Shown: piece by piece, positions 14,781 to 28,522 of the stretch
Numbering within the stretch: the stretch's first letter is position 1
Layout: every line of letters begins with the position of its first letter
The notes under the pieces: generated by a model
The model's database searches: none
What the model was told of the DNA's origin: nothing
Seen by the model: the letters and a program-made list of their open reading frames with translations, nothing else
Origin: Anoplopoma fimbria
Taxonomy: Eukaryota; Chordata; Actinopteri; Perciformes; Anoplopomatidae
Length of the DNA: 64,000 nucleotides
Direction: 5' to 3'
Assembly (NCBI RefSeq): GCF_027596085.1
Contig: NC_072470.1
Span: 6,687,787 to 6,751,786, forward strand
Made by a program: the position numbers and the translations under genes

Positions 14781-14912
14781 CCATCCATGCCTCATTTATC
14801 CAGTTATTTTATTACTTGTTCCTACTTGGGGTTACAACAACCATATCCCAGCATGCATTGGGCCACAGGCCTGAAAACACCCTGGACAGGTTGCGAGTCT
14901 ATTTGCAGGCCT
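14781..14912 (-). mobile_element. 3' portion of the same SINE family, minus strand
   Basis: Read on the minus strand, the stretch with acctgtccagggtgt, the cccaatgcatgctgggat region, ggataaatga and a terminal catgg/atgg tail aligns with 39750-39862 of the SINE at 39.5 kb. The tRNA head is missing and divergence is higher, so this is an older copy. Confidence 0.65.
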
Positions 14913-15139
14913 GAATACTTAGCCGGGATAAAAATACACTCGAACCAACAGACAACAATGCTGTCCATGTTAACTGGCTGGCTTGTTAATGATGCTGTAG
15001 TTTACAAGCAGTCTGTTTCCCACCGAGGAAAAGTTTTGCAGCCGCTGGGAGGCCAACCTGGACCCTGTAAACAGGCTACTTATTTAGATTATTTACAGGG
15101 GGCATTAAATCATAAGAGGGCTCTTCCTGTGTGCATGCT

Positions 15140-15159
15140 GTCTCTCTCTCTCTCTCTCT
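15140..15159. repeat. (TC)n microsatellite
   Basis: Ten TC units. Confidence 0.95.
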
Positions 15160-15332
15160 GCTCGCTGTTTGTGTCCCTCTCCCTTTTTGAGCAGCTTTTA
15201 GTCCTCTGAGGGTCTGCTCCCATGAACTGCTCTACGATAATAATGTGTCGACTAGAAATTCAGTTCCTCTCATAAAAGGCTAATTGCTCCTCCTGGTACT
15301 TCCGTGCCACCCCTTCCCCACTGTCAGACAAT

Positions 15333-15342
15333 AACACACACA

Positions 15343-15382
<40 letters not shown>
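15333..15382. repeat. (CA)n microsatellite
   Basis: About 50 bases of CA with one interruption. Confidence 0.97.
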
Positions 15383-15383
<1 letters not shown>

Positions 15384-16924
15384 TTTAAATTGTCAGTCCA
15401 GGGCCAAATGGAAACACCTTTAAGATCAGTTTGTCATAGCTCCTGGCGCAAACACCGGAATCTTTGGATTTTTTTCTTTCTTTTAAAACTTTTATGCAGT
15501 TCATTCATGGGGGTGGTTCAACGTCCACGGAGCATTTAAACATGGAGAAACATCCCTTCATTAAGCTTACCAGACCCCAAATACCAATAATTAGCTTCAT
15601 AGATCTCAAGGTCCAAAAACTGCACTGACTTGGCTGTAAAATATGCGAAATGCCATAACAAACGTGTTTAGACTCCGCTTTGGCTTTCGTGAAGGAAAGT
15701 AATTTACTAAAAAAAGACTTTTCAGCTACGGCTGACGTGTCACCATGAAAAGAGATATTTATTCCAGAGTCTGATGCCATAGCGTAGTAGCTTCAAAACA
15801 ACCATGACTTACAGAGCCACCTTTATGTTACTGGAACCCAATGAAGAACTGGTGGAGTTTTGCTACGGCATCATACAAATACTGAAGGGAAAGAAAAAAA
15901 GCGTATCTTAAAACTTGCATCAAAGGCTCTTAACTAGAATATAAAGGTACTTATGTCTGATGAGGTGGCCAGAAGTGAGACTTACAAATCGGTTAACAAG
16001 CCTGGTTTCCTGGGCTGAAAATGGGGGGGAGAAAAACACAGACTGAGAGCAAACAAGGAAATCAAATGCTCACACAGTCTGCTTGTTTGTCTTCAACAGC
16101 TGAAATGATGAAAAAATATTTAAAAAAATGATTTGCCTAAAAGGCAACGATGATCTAATTATTCCTTTGAGCACTAGAGTGGTAACATTAGCACCCCTGA
16201 CATTACTCTGGTGCATTCATTTCATTAGCAGCGGTAGATTATGGGTAATTGTTACATATCAAGTTCAGTTGAGTAAGCTACAACACGGCTGTTCTTCCCG
16301 CAAAACATGGGAGGGGCTGACGTCATTAATTGCAGTAATTTCACTTTAAAGGCGTATTTCTTTTTGACCTGCATCATCATTACGAGAATATTGCTCATCA
16401 GTGGTAATAATCGTGGTTAAAACTCACCGTTTCATGTAAAGCACAGGGAACCCGCTACATTCTTCCAGGAAACATGAGAGTGAAGGGGTTAGAAAAGTTA
16501 ACAAATAACGCCAAAGCCCACACCTGACATGAAGAAGCTGAAACGTCGGACCACACAGTTCGCGCCCGGAGTAACTGGTCTACAAGATCTATTAACACAA
16601 CAAACCTCTGGGTGTAATTTCCCCACAGATGAGCCAGCGTCTCACTGCCAGGGAATGTCCTGTGGATGTCAGGAATAAACCACAGAAATGCTCTGAGACT
16701 GTGCTGCAGGTGAGGGGCTTTTGCAGCATCAGTTTGAGATGGAGCTGATATAGGAGCTGGGGAGAAATGTATTCACTTTGAATTGGTGGGGTTTATTTGA
16801 TAAAACCAAAATGAGTGAGGACACAGGCTGACAGTTTAGCTAAGACATTATGAACTATCCCGAAACCAACTCTTCCAAAACACTCTTCAGCCAGGTCTGG
16901 ATTTTGCTTCTTTGTTAAGAAAGG

Positions 16925-17042
16925 AATACGGCTTAATAATTAAATACTGGAATCGGACCTGTACTCGGTATCGGCTGACACCCAAAGTCCAGGTTTCACT
17001 ATCAGTATTGGGGCTGAAAAAGTTGGATCGGTGCATCCCTAA
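16925..17042. mobile_element. hAT-like MITE remnant
   Basis: The segment ends in gatcggtgcatcccta (17026-17041), whose complement tagggatgcaccgatc resembles hAT transposon termini in fish. Internal tcggtatcggctgac repeats fit. The other end is too decayed to define. Confidence 0.4.
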
Positions 17043-18261
17043 TAAGAATGTCACCAACATTTTAGCCGACATGATGCCAGAATAAACAGCAGGGTTTCCC
17101 CTACCATTAGAAAACATCGCACATTGTACAACCTACTCCGACACGGACAAGTGCAATGGAACAGGTATTCAAGTCGGAATTCCTAGTTGAGAACTCGGGC
17201 AACAATGAAACACACCTGACATCAGATCCTTAAAGGCTCTTAAACTAGTAATTTGTCAGGTATACGAATTACTTCTAAACGTTTGGTTTCAGGGGGCTGG
17301 TTGTCCCACATGTATACATTTGATAGTGACTGGTGCATGATGGGCAACATCTCTGCTACACTCCGAAAGCGTTAACAGATCCTTTCGAGTAAACAGAGTG
17401 TGTGTGTTCGTGGGTACGGATTACTAATACACCTTAAACGTGATGGTGCCAAGCCATTTAAACATCTCTACACTGACTGTTTATTTCCCCAGCAGTTTAT
17501 TACCAGTGAGACCTACAGGACAGTGTGAGTATTTTTGTTATGAGGAATCCAACACTGGACAGCCCTTGTGAGACCGTGTTCTCCTGTTTTTGTGGTTGTT
17601 AGACAGCTCGTTCAGGGCATATATAACCGTTTAGGCGGATAGTATCACTGATAAATTGAATGGAAGAGCCAGTCTGTCTTCTATTAGTATGTACAGTGAC
17701 TTTTGACCTCATGCGGACCGAGATATGTACCGCAAACACATGGTTTGTATTTTGCTCACTCTGCTATCGTACATACATCATATGTTGTGGATGGGGCTCG
17801 GTGGAGCATTTATTACACAGAAGCCCCAGGGAAAGATTTAAGTTTTCATTACAAATATGTATTTTAGGCCAAGATATGTTTTCAGCAAGTTGGGAAGTTG
17901 ACTTATGGCTCTATTTTTGTAATACATCATGGACTATCCGCACAACCCAAGTGTGCAGATCCCAGAAGGTACTGTCCCATAGTTCCTAGAAAGGAACATG
18001 TAGATGGAAAAAACATGAGCGTAAAATGTCAAACCGCAGCCTTTACTTCGAATTATGTCAGTACTTAGAATGCACAATTAAATAGGAAAGAAGAGAATGG
18101 AAAAAAATAATAATTGTCATAACAAAATAATTCAAGTTTTTCTGTCCTGAAGTGCCTGATTGTTTTTTGAACAGAAACATCTGAGAATCCGTCATTTGAA
18201 ACTGGGCAGGCACTTAAAAAAAAATCCTGACAAAACAAAACCAAAACTTATTTTTCATTCC

Positions 18262-18360
18262 AAGATAAGATAAGATAATATTATTTATTAGTCCCACAGC
18301 GGGGAAATTTGCAGGATTACAGCAGCAGAGAGGATAGTGCAAACTACAGAAATAAGTAGA
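18262..18360 (-). mobile_element. non-LTR-retrotransposon-like 3' end with (TTATC)n tail
   Basis: On the minus strand, ttgcactatcctc then gctgtgggactaataaa leads into a ttatcttatcttatc tail. This resembles a common fish retroelement terminus. I cannot assign the clade. Confidence 0.5.
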
Positions 18361-20844
18361 AAAACAAGATCAAAACAAGTATTATAAGTAAGTAAATAAG
18401 TAATCACACAGTAAAGAATAATAAATAAGTAAAAACTTATCCACAATAACTAAAATATTATATAAACAGTGCGGTTCTGAGCCCTTCTATCAATGCAGAA
18501 ATCCTCCTTTATTGGCAATGCTTTATACTCATTGTCACAAAAAGAACAGAAAACTAGTGAAATTTAGTGTTACAAAGATCCTAAGCTTGGACAAGTGTCC
18601 ATTGTACCAGTTTAGCTGACTTTAACACAAATAGAGAAAAACAGTGAGTGAGTCCTTGCTAACTTTTACATTTCACAGCAACCTGTAAGTGATCCTTGGT
18701 GAAGCTCTTTCTGTTGACATTTCAGTTTGTACCCATTTAATTGCTGTCAGGACATTAAGTGAAACCTTAAAAGGCCTCGACACCTCAGGATTTTCCACAT
18801 CACCTTGGTACTTCACCGCCGGCTTTGAGCTGGGTGTTTCAAAGTCATGCACCAGGAGTGAGATCACCCTGCAGTAACCGCTCTTACAGCGGCGGGACAA
18901 ACTTAATACATATGTGGGCCACAAGATTAATGCTGTGTCCACAGCGTGTGGGCGTCCCAAGAGATATGCAAAAAGCAAGGTCGATATTCTTCACCCACTG
19001 GATGTCAGATTCACATGCAACTCATGCATACGATTCACACATACTGTATAATTATGTTAATATGCCGGTGAGCAAGAAGTTAGTTTACTTAGTGTGGAAT
19101 AATGTGGACACAGTGTACGTCAGATTTTGATGAACTGTCCCTTTAAAGAGGCCTAACTGAGGTTTTTATTCATGTCAGTTGAGTGCAGACCGTGTCCAAT
19201 CACTCTGCTTTGTTCCCATTGGCCTCCTGCTGTGATTTTCGCCCACCCCTGCCAACAAACCCACGTCACGCGGCTGTCCGGCCCGGCTCCAGCCAAACAG
19301 TAAAGATCAAAGGTCAAATGTCAGCCTCAGGATTAACGTCAAGGTCAGACGCCGCGCACGTTGAAGGCTGAGGTTATGTCAACATTTAGTTTGGTTTAAG
19401 CTGAGCTCAGCCTCAGTTTCATCATTGTGTTGAAGTGTGGCTTAAGCCTCCATGTTGAAACACTGATCTGACCTCCAACCAACAATCAGTTTCCACCCAG
19501 AACTTGTAAAAGAAGAAGAAAACTAAGTAAAATGTTAAGTCTTTTGCATCTTTGGGCCGAAAAAAGCACTTGTAAAGCTCTCTGAGGATCAGAGATCTTG
19601 TTTCAATGTGGTGAAACAAGATCTTCCTATTTTTTCTAATCATTAATTGCTTCCTCTGTGCAGTCAAAGTCGCTCAGCTGTCATGGTCTAATGGGATAAA
19701 CATTTCTGTTTTTACGCACCTGCTTGTGTTGGCTTTGTCCTGTGGGAGGCTGCCCATTAGACCAGATTACATTACACACACTCGTACACACATGCACTCA
19801 CACCAGCAGACCTCAGTCTTTAGTCACTGTGGTATCATTTTCAGTTCTCACAGTGGTTCTGGACACTTCACAGCCCAGAAGCAGAAAGTGGAAAGTTATT
19901 TGGGACAAAACAGGACCCCGTGTTGTAAAAACATGTGGAAGAAATACAGTTCAAACATGTTACCAAACGGATGAACAATGGAGAGGTGGATTATGCTGCA
20001 GGAGTGCTTAAAATTTGAACCACCGTGAATGCAACTGGACAATCACAGAGACAGCTAAAACTATGAGATTGCATAAATTGTCACGGCTAAATGGTCTTCA
20101 ACCTTTGCTATCTTAATAATAGAACAAGTTTGTTAGTGTTTTCTGCATCTGATCTGCAATGAAATTGTCGCAAAAATTTTTGGCAAAAATCACTTTATAA
20201 ATGGTGAAATTAAACCAAACCTCACTAACATTTGGGTAGTTTTTTTAGCCATTCTGCTCTCAAACAAATGAGAAAAAAAGAAACACAGAATGAATGCAAT
20301 GGGATGCACGGTTCCAGTTTGCACTCCCATTAGTTAGAACGCACACATTCCCAGGAGCAATTCACAGCGCACACCTCGCACACCCATTGTGCAAATTGCC
20401 TCGTTTTCACCCGCCGCTTCCTCCACCTCTGACTACTTCGCCCTCTGTTAACAGGGAATAATCAATCAGGGTCATTTCCTGTGCAGAGTGGACGTCCTGT
20501 CTCACAGGATGTGGCTTAAGAGGGTCATGGGCACCAGAGACTCAGTGGGCAGAGGCTGCAAACTCCCTGCAGCCCTTCATGTCAGGAAATCTCTACATGC
20601 CTACTAAATACATATGTAAGTGTGTAATGTACACGCTGGCACCTGAGTGCAATATGGAAATATCTAGAGATTCATTCTAGTTCATATAAACAATGTATGT
20701 AACTACTAATAGAACTTCTTTCCATAACGTGTGGTTTCTACCTTGCAAGTTTTGAGTTCCTGCTTTCCCCCGCTAACTCCCAGTAATACCAGGGTGAGAG
20801 AATGGAAACAGCATATTAGCGAGTGTGGGTGCTGGTGGCGCCCT

Positions 20845-20952
<108 letters not shown>

Positions 20953-23398
20953 CAGAGAGCAGTATGAGGTTGTGTAATGCCAGTGTCCACCACGTTTTAA
21001 CACACACGTGCAATACGACAGTAGCTTACTGTCAAAAACGGAAGCTTCTGGCTTTCCGAGTATCTGGCATTCCTGGATTCCACAGGAGTCCCCCTGTAAA
21101 CAGGTTGTAAAAATTAGCAGAAGATCATCAGATGAGCCAGCAGCAGGCTAAATATCCGTTGCGTTTAAGCTCACGTTGGTGGCCTGCAGTTAAATGTGTC
21201 CCTGTAAACTTTGCTGCAGTGGTGATGATTCTAGGCTTCTGTCTGGCTAGTAAAGAACGGAGGCCTGAGCTTTCACACCTCAGGAGGATGTCCGCCTTGT
21301 ATAAAATAAAAATACACCACGGTGTCTGTAAAAGCCAACTGAAGACTGACTCCAAATGCAGATCAAAGAACTAGGATAGCTTTCCTCTCCCAATATACTT
21401 TCATTCATTCATTTTGACTCCTTTTTTTTTTTGAAGGACATCTGCTTAAACAAATGGTTGAGGTCAGGCCATGGAAAGTTATGTAATCACGAGTGACTTT
21501 ACACCGTTTCGGAAACGTTTCACAACTTTTCGGGGAGGGCAGAGGACGAGCTGGTTCTGGGAGGAAAAAGTGGAAAACGCTAACAGTGGGGCGATTCACG
21601 TGAAGCCAAAGAAGTGGTTTTTAATGTGGAGATTTGTGTAGTTTAGAATGGGGTTTTGGCGCAGTTTGAAGATGCCATCTGTGTCCCGGGTTCAGTTTAT
21701 TACTGTCAGTGGAATTCAAAAGGGAATTATCCTGATGACCTTCAATCGTGCTTTTTCCGCAGACTTGCGTATTAAATAAAATTCCTGGGATGAAGTTTTT
21801 CACAGAATTGGACATTTTGGATAGCTTTACGACTAAATGTTATTGCTGTAATCATAAATAGTTGTTGTGATTTAAGAGCCTGGTTAATTTGCAAGGGGGC
21901 CCCAGGGGAAGACATGAGTTGTGGGCCCCAACTGAGCCCCCTGTCATCACTTAATAATCATCTATCAGTCTTCTGTTATATATATATATAGTATCGCAGT
22001 GTGTTTTTCACTGGCAACGCTTTGAACGTCTTATTTTGTAATGGACACAAACAAGTTTTGAGGTTTGACAGCAAGCTGCAAAAATAATGATTTCTGTACA
22101 ATAACAACATTTAATGCCATCCAGGGAGTTATGTATACTAACCAATTATTTTCGTTTATAACCAATATCTCTCCCTTACCTTAACCATACCATGTACGGG
22201 AATTATAAACAGGAAGAATCTTTAAAAATTGGCTTTGGACATAAAGAAAGGAAAAAAACAAAAACATCGGTCATTGAGAGTTATCCCCAATTGTCAAGAT
22301 TCTTGTCTGGCGAAAAGTTTGTTAAAATTGCACATTACAATCACCAACCTACTTACTTTGATTGGTTTGTAATTCTGCTTTGTTAAGCGGAATAAAGTGA
22401 CGCTTGAATCACAGTTCCTCCAACTTTATGAAGAGATTTTTTTCCCATACGGCCGCCACTTCAAACTGTTGACAGTGCGACTTCAAAACCAATCCTTTAT
22501 AAAAAACTTTTTTCTGCCAGGAAACTTAAACAAGTGGATGTGCAGTTTGCATTTTATTTTTTTTCCAGCAGTGTGGGTGCAGCTAATGAAGACACTGACA
22601 GTCAGTCCTACGCAAGGGAGTGAGTCAGCCGTGTGCTGATTAAGGGATCCGCTAGCAGAGGAGCCATCAATCAGACGCGGGATCACTCCTACTCTCGCTC
22701 CACAGACCACGGCTGTTATGTGGTGTTTATCCAGCTGCTGGTTCTTTGCCTCGGACAAAGACCCCTGCTCCTGTCCTGGCTATCTAAGAAATTCAATCCA
22801 TGCGCTGCCAATTGGAGTTCAGTTTATAGTCATGTGTTTAAAAGATTACATCTAAAAACTATGTCACAACCGTGTCTCCATACCAGACATACAAAATAAA
22901 CAACATGTGCATATGGTGTATGTAAGACAATAAGCGTTTCACTGCTGCCAGCAATGAAAATACATCGTTCAGTGTGCTCTGGGAAAGCTGGAAAGAGAGA
23001 GGTTGGAATCTCAACTCGGCCACAGCGATGGGGGATTTGCAGTTCAACACCCTGCAGAACAGACATATGGCTTTGTGGTTTTGTAGCCGAGATATGTCGG
23101 AAGCAACGGAGACTGAAATAAAGAAAAATAATGAAAAAGAAGAGATGACGGAAATATGAGAGAATTCGATTTGTATTTACTTGGCCTTTTATTGACATGG
23201 TTAGTGCAATATAGTGTAAATATTGCCAAATGAGACAAAATCCAAGAAAGTTGTTAAATTACAGTCAATTATGAAGGAGATACCGTACGTTGGGTTGAGT
23301 TTAAGTGAACCGAGGAGTTGAGAGAGAGACAGAAATGGTTTGCATGTCCACCGGGAGGCCAGACGGCGTTAAGTGAGAGAGCAGCTGCGGTAGGCAGG

Positions 23399-23511
23399 AT
23401 ATAAAGCCAGCTACTCCCATGGAATCCCCCAAACCCCTCCAAGTAGCACTGCAGTGTGAACTCTCAGCTCACTCCCGGCCTACAGGGAGTCCACCTCACT
23501 GGCTACGAGAA
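23399..23511 (+). promoter_or_regulatory. possible TATA promoter and non-coding exon of unknown gene
   Basis: A tataaag box at 23399-23405 stands 30 bases before a GC-richer block that ends in a donor-like AAC/gtaaga after 23511. No coding sequence follows. It could be an isolated promoter, an alternative far-upstream start of the SLC6 gene 34 kb away, or chance. Confidence 0.2.
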
Positions 23512-23907
23512 CGTAAGAAGTTTAATTGAAGTCACTTAAAACTCTAGAATAATAGCCTTCTTCTGATTAACACTGTAATAATATCCCTCTGCTGATTAAT
23601 ACTGTGGCTGTCAATCAAGGTTTCTAGACTGGAGTGACGCCAGAATCACACCCAACAATTAGGAACAAAATACAACGTATACATAATAACCCATGTCTCC
23701 CTAAAATGTCATTCATATATATATATGTATGTATAGTAATAGATACAACAAATAAGAAAGTGCATAAATATCCACTTTAAGGTTGTGAAGCACTGTTTTT
23801 TTATTTCCCCTGGTTGCCTGGACACATCATTGCAACTTTTGTTTTGTACAGATTAAAAAGGATATAGATATGTGATCTGTAGAGGTGCATTTGCCAGCCA
23901 GTTGTTT

Positions 23908-24021
23908 CCCCCTGTTTCCTGACTTTGTGCTAAGCTAAGCTAAGAATCTTAAACTTAAGCCTTACATTTATGGACAGATATGACAGTGGTATCAATCTTC
24001 TCGTCCAACTCTTACAAGAAC
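23908..24021 (+). repeat. dispersed repeat family R, copy 1
   Basis: It begins with cctgactttgtgctaagcta and carries the core gtggtatcaatcttct at 23986-24001. The same core occurs inverted at 33461-33476. Confidence 0.6.
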
Positions 24022-24473
24022 AGTGAGCTCTGTGTCTGTCAGGCTTCATCCCCTTCATTTATGGAAGTTGGTTATAGACATCATTTGCAGTAGACATGGT
24101 TTCCTTGAGAGAGCTTTGGATTTAAATCTGTCTGTAACACACACACAGGCAGACACAGACAGTCTGAGGCATACCTACACACACTGGAGCAAACAGCTTA
24201 ACACCAAACGCACAGTCAGCGAGTTCTCAGTTTGAACCTTTTTTTGTTGTGTCTTTAAACTCCCCGACTGTGAAAAGCCAGCAGACGTTCGGATGAGAGG
24301 TATTCTCAAATCCCGCCCTGAACCCACACACAGTCAAGAAAAAACACACATTTTTGCACTTGGACACACACTTTTCCCAGCCTTTACTGGGAATACAGCA
24401 GTAGCCTGACATCACTCATGTTTCACATTGAGACAGACAGCTCGTCCCGCAGGATTAGTCTGGTGTTTTCCCC

Positions 24474-24474
<1 letters not shown>

Positions 24475-24548
<74 letters not shown>
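24475..24548. repeat. (CA)n microsatellite
   Basis: 74 uninterrupted bases of CA. Confidence 0.98.
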
Positions 24549-24550
<2 letters not shown>

Positions 24551-25835
24551 ACTTTGTCATCTGGTGCCAGCCATGGCCACGGTATATAAACTTTATGTCT
24601 GTGTGTAGATGGGTCTACACACCTCCTCATACTGGGAGTTTTGGTGCATATTGAGAAGGTCAAGGAGGCCACCTGTAAGTGGAAAGGTTGCTGATTCTGT
24701 GATTCTTTTTTTTTCTTTTTGAGAGTGAGACGATGTAACTTATGGTGGAGGCAATAACAGAATCTTTCTTTTACAAATGATAAATTGAATTCAATAAAAC
24801 ACATCCACACAACACACTGACAAGAGATTTACAAGATTTAAACTCCACCTACTAGCTTTTTATGGGGCTTTGCGAGGACATCTCCAAGTCTTCCTCAGTG
24901 GATGAAGATAGCTCAGTTCTCATCACGTTGACCTGAGTATGGAACTTGATGACAACTGAGCTATATCTCCACAACAAACCAAGCATATCCATCCACCGAG
25001 GAAGAAGAACCTGAGACGTAGTTGAAAGCTCCTGAAGAAGGTAGTAAATGGACCTTGAATGAACGTTTATTTTCATCTTCTTCAAATTTGTTACATTTTT
25101 GAGGCACTTCTTTTTTCAAGTTCATGTTTTGAACTTTCATTCTGGTCGTTTTCATGCAGGGAACTATTTCTTTGGTAGAAAATAGTTCCAAAGAAAACTT
25201 TGATAGCACTTACAGCTGAAATCTCAGTGAAATTAGTCTCAGTAATCAACCTGAATGATGACACCATCTGCTTATATTCTTTTCATAATTGTAACCAATC
25301 CCTCCAGTCTAACTTTTCCTCTCTCCATCTCTCTGTTTTTGTCTTTTCCGTTGTCTGTCATGTCTGGAGAACCGATTAGAGGCAGAGAGTAATGCCAATG
25401 AAGCGATGTCACACTTGTGTGCATATTTTCTTTTCTCTTTTCCTGTCTTCCTCTCTTATTACTCCCCCATATTTTCCATCACTCAATGCAAACATCTAAC
25501 CTCCCTCATGTAGTGAGTACTGCTTGGGGGAGATATACAGTTTTCTCACTGTGAGCACTGACCTCACTGACTGACTGATTGTCTATCGGGCCAGATCAGA
25601 TCGAACGTAGATTCGGGAGACGTAGATCACCATTGGACATGTTGTATAAGCAATATTAAAAGCGACATCATTAACCAGGATTTAACAATGTTTCCTGTTC
25701 ACTGTGCGGCTTGTTTGTGAGGAAAGATCTATTGAAGTTCATGTTTGTGTTGGATGTGCTTTTAGGAATTAAAAAATCTATGTCCGCCCCCAAACATGTC
25801 AGGCTTAATCACAGGTGCTGACAGAGGAGTTTCTA

Positions 25836-25838
<3 letters not shown>

Positions 25839-25910
<72 letters not shown>
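25839..25910. repeat. (GT)n microsatellite
   Basis: 72 uninterrupted bases of GT. Confidence 0.98.
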
Positions 25911-25912
<2 letters not shown>

Positions 25913-27759
25913 GAGTCATAAGTCGTAACAATCAATGGGGCTTTGCTGACGGACGAGGAGGAATCTCTGTCAGGGCCCTAATGGGAAGGAGGAGGATAGA
26001 GACTTAAGAACACCCACACATACATTAAAATAACATACACGATGGACACAGAGAGAGGCCTATTATAAAAGTCATAATCAACACAGCAGAGGCCGAGATA
26101 CCCTGACATTTATGATAATATGGGATAAAACTGTATTCATCCTAAGGGAAATTGAAAGTTGCAAATAAGTTTAAAATCCAGAAATATTAATAATAATATT
26201 AATATAATATAATTTTACCAATCATATGCTCAGTACTTCCCAACCAAAATACTTTTATTTAAAACATTTCAGCCACTACTGTCTCATGCTTGAGCAGGCG
26301 CACTGCGATTCCAGAAGAAATAAACTAGACTTGGATAGTACTGCACATTTTATATATGGCTCTGCTGTTGTTAAACCTCGAAACCCATTTACCTTACTTC
26401 ATCATGAATTATTATTATTATTTTTTTATGGAGACGTGAGAAAAACAAAGTTATGTTCAAGAATTCAAGATATCCAACTGTGGTTCTTACAGTGATAAGC
26501 ACACTGATTATTGCAGGCCAAGAAAAATATTAGGAGAAGCTTGGTATAAGATAAACATGTTTTTTTGTTTACCCCACAAAATTGTGGCAGGCTCCTGACC
26601 CTCAAGTTAGGATCACCAAATCCAAACCACTTATTTAGCGTGACACCAGAAACTCTAAATGTTGGCTATCATGGGTCATTAGATGGAAAAAATGTGGACA
26701 TTTGAAATTCAAACCAGGAAATAGGGGTTTCATAATGGATGTTTTTAGCAAACAAACTAGCTAACAATTTTACCACTGGACTTTTCTTTCCACTTAAAAA
26801 TAAGTAGGATGAAATTGTTTTTTTAAACATGTTGACTCGCTTTTTCCCAAACCTCAGCAATGAAGATATGTATGACCAAAATAACAAAAGTTTGACCCAA
26901 ACAACAGAATACTCCCTAACACTGATATGCCATAGAACCCAACTGCATGAGACGTTGATGGAAATATAAATTATGGTCTTTGTGCGTCTTTCCTTAGATA
27001 AATGAAACAGTGTCCAGAGTACACACATCCACACCTCTTCCAGTTTTTTTTTTACCAGTGCCAGCCACAACTAACCTCTACACCCTGAACAGTCTGTTCG
27101 GACACTCCCTGCTTGATTAGATTTCCTGCTGCCCAGGAAAAAAATGTAGAGAATTATGGCAGTGGAGAAGTGCAGGTCAAGAGGATGAAGGTAAAAGTTT
27201 TAGAGGGGGAGAGAGAGGGAGAGGGAAGGGAAAGTAAGGTGAAGGAGGGCGGAGGAGAGTTTTGGAAAAGAGTGCGAGCGTATTTGACTCAGGGTGTGGG
27301 CAAGTCAGCAGCTTTGCCCTCTTTGCTCATCTTATACTCCAAGAATATGGGCCATAAAAACACATTCCAACATTTGCGATCTTTGTGAAAGCAGAGGAGA
27401 GGAAAGTTAGGATGCTTTACTGAAAAAAAAAAGTTGGAGAAGAAGAGGAGGGAGAGACGGGCAGACAGACAAAAATGATGGCAGAAAAAGGAGTGAGACA
27501 AGTAAATCATTAATAGTTTACACTCTAGCAGATACTGTAATCCTTAGATAAATTACACCTGACTCCCATGGAGATGGAGATGTGGACTCCTGCTGTTTTC
27601 CAAGCAGCTCACTCTGGTTCACAGTGTATCACATCAGAGCATCGGGATTTGACTCCGTGATGGATGACCGATTCCATAACATCTCTTTTTCTTTTTCATC
27701 CCCTGGCATTTAAATAGTTAGGATTCAACAGCATGTGGGGAATTCTCAGTTTTTCCACC

Positions 27760-27763
<4 letters not shown>

Positions 27764-27790
<27 letters not shown>
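27764..27790. repeat. (GT)n microsatellite
   Basis: 27 uninterrupted bases of GT. Confidence 0.95.
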
Positions 27791-28258
27791 ATTTTAACCT
27801 CTCTGACTAAGCTTGTGTTGTTGATCCGTACACCAGACGCTCCAAACACGTGATGTTTTCGCAACCTTCCTGGAAAAACATCCGTTCATATAAAGTCTGT
27901 ATAACTTATTGACATGTTTACACGTGACTTCATTCACAAACCGGTGGTGTTTTTGTTTTGAGCTCCTTCAGGTGAAAATGTCTGTGTCCTCACATTCACT
28001 TCTATTCAAGTTTAGCATCCTAAATGAAAAAAATGTGGGAATCTTGTTTCATCATTATTGTCCATTTTCATTTTAAATAATATTTTCCGAAATTCTATAC
28101 TTTCATTTAGTCAAAGGCTAAAAGTTGTACTTGGCAAGCTTTTTATTCATTTTACTCATTAATAAAACCGGCCAAATTATTTTAAGATTCATTAATAGTA
28201 AGTAACATCAAGTTCCTCTCGATCGTAGAAGTAAAATGCTGCTGTTGTGCATCAAACT

Positions 28259-28292
28259 ATATAGCGGAGACAGGACTCTGTCTCCGCTATAT
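28259..28292. repeat. perfect 15-bp inverted repeat, 4-base loop
   Basis: Arms atatagcggagacag (28259-28273) and its exact complement (28278-28292). It would fold as a strong hairpin. Confidence 0.9.
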
Positions 28293-28481
28293 CAACAAAC
28301 TCATTCAGACATGTCTAGGGGTGTACGAGACTCAGCTGATGCATGTCAGAGAGCAGATAAAGACACAGCCGACGGCACTGTTGATGTTAAACGTCTTGCT
28401 GACACGAACCACGCTGCCGCTCTGATGTTTTGTTCTTGGGCTAAATGTAATGAGGTAGTGATTACATGTCTGGGTTCGCTT

Positions 28482-28522
28482 TGTGTCAGGAGGTGCCCCG
28501 CATATCGGCACCTCCTGACACA
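28482..28522. repeat. perfect 16-bp inverted repeat, 9-base loop
   Basis: Arms tgtgtcaggaggtgcc (28482-28497) and its exact complement (28507-28522). A further 12-base arm pair (28477-28488 with 28557-28568) overlaps it, giving alternative folds. Confidence 0.9.

Noticed and set aside
28307..28316. agacatgtct, a perfect p53 half-site
   Set aside because: No second half-site at permitted spacing was found; a single decamer is expected by chance.
28451..28470. let-7-like seed tgaggtagt
   Set aside because: The rest of the mature sequence does not match and no complementary star arm is present nearby.
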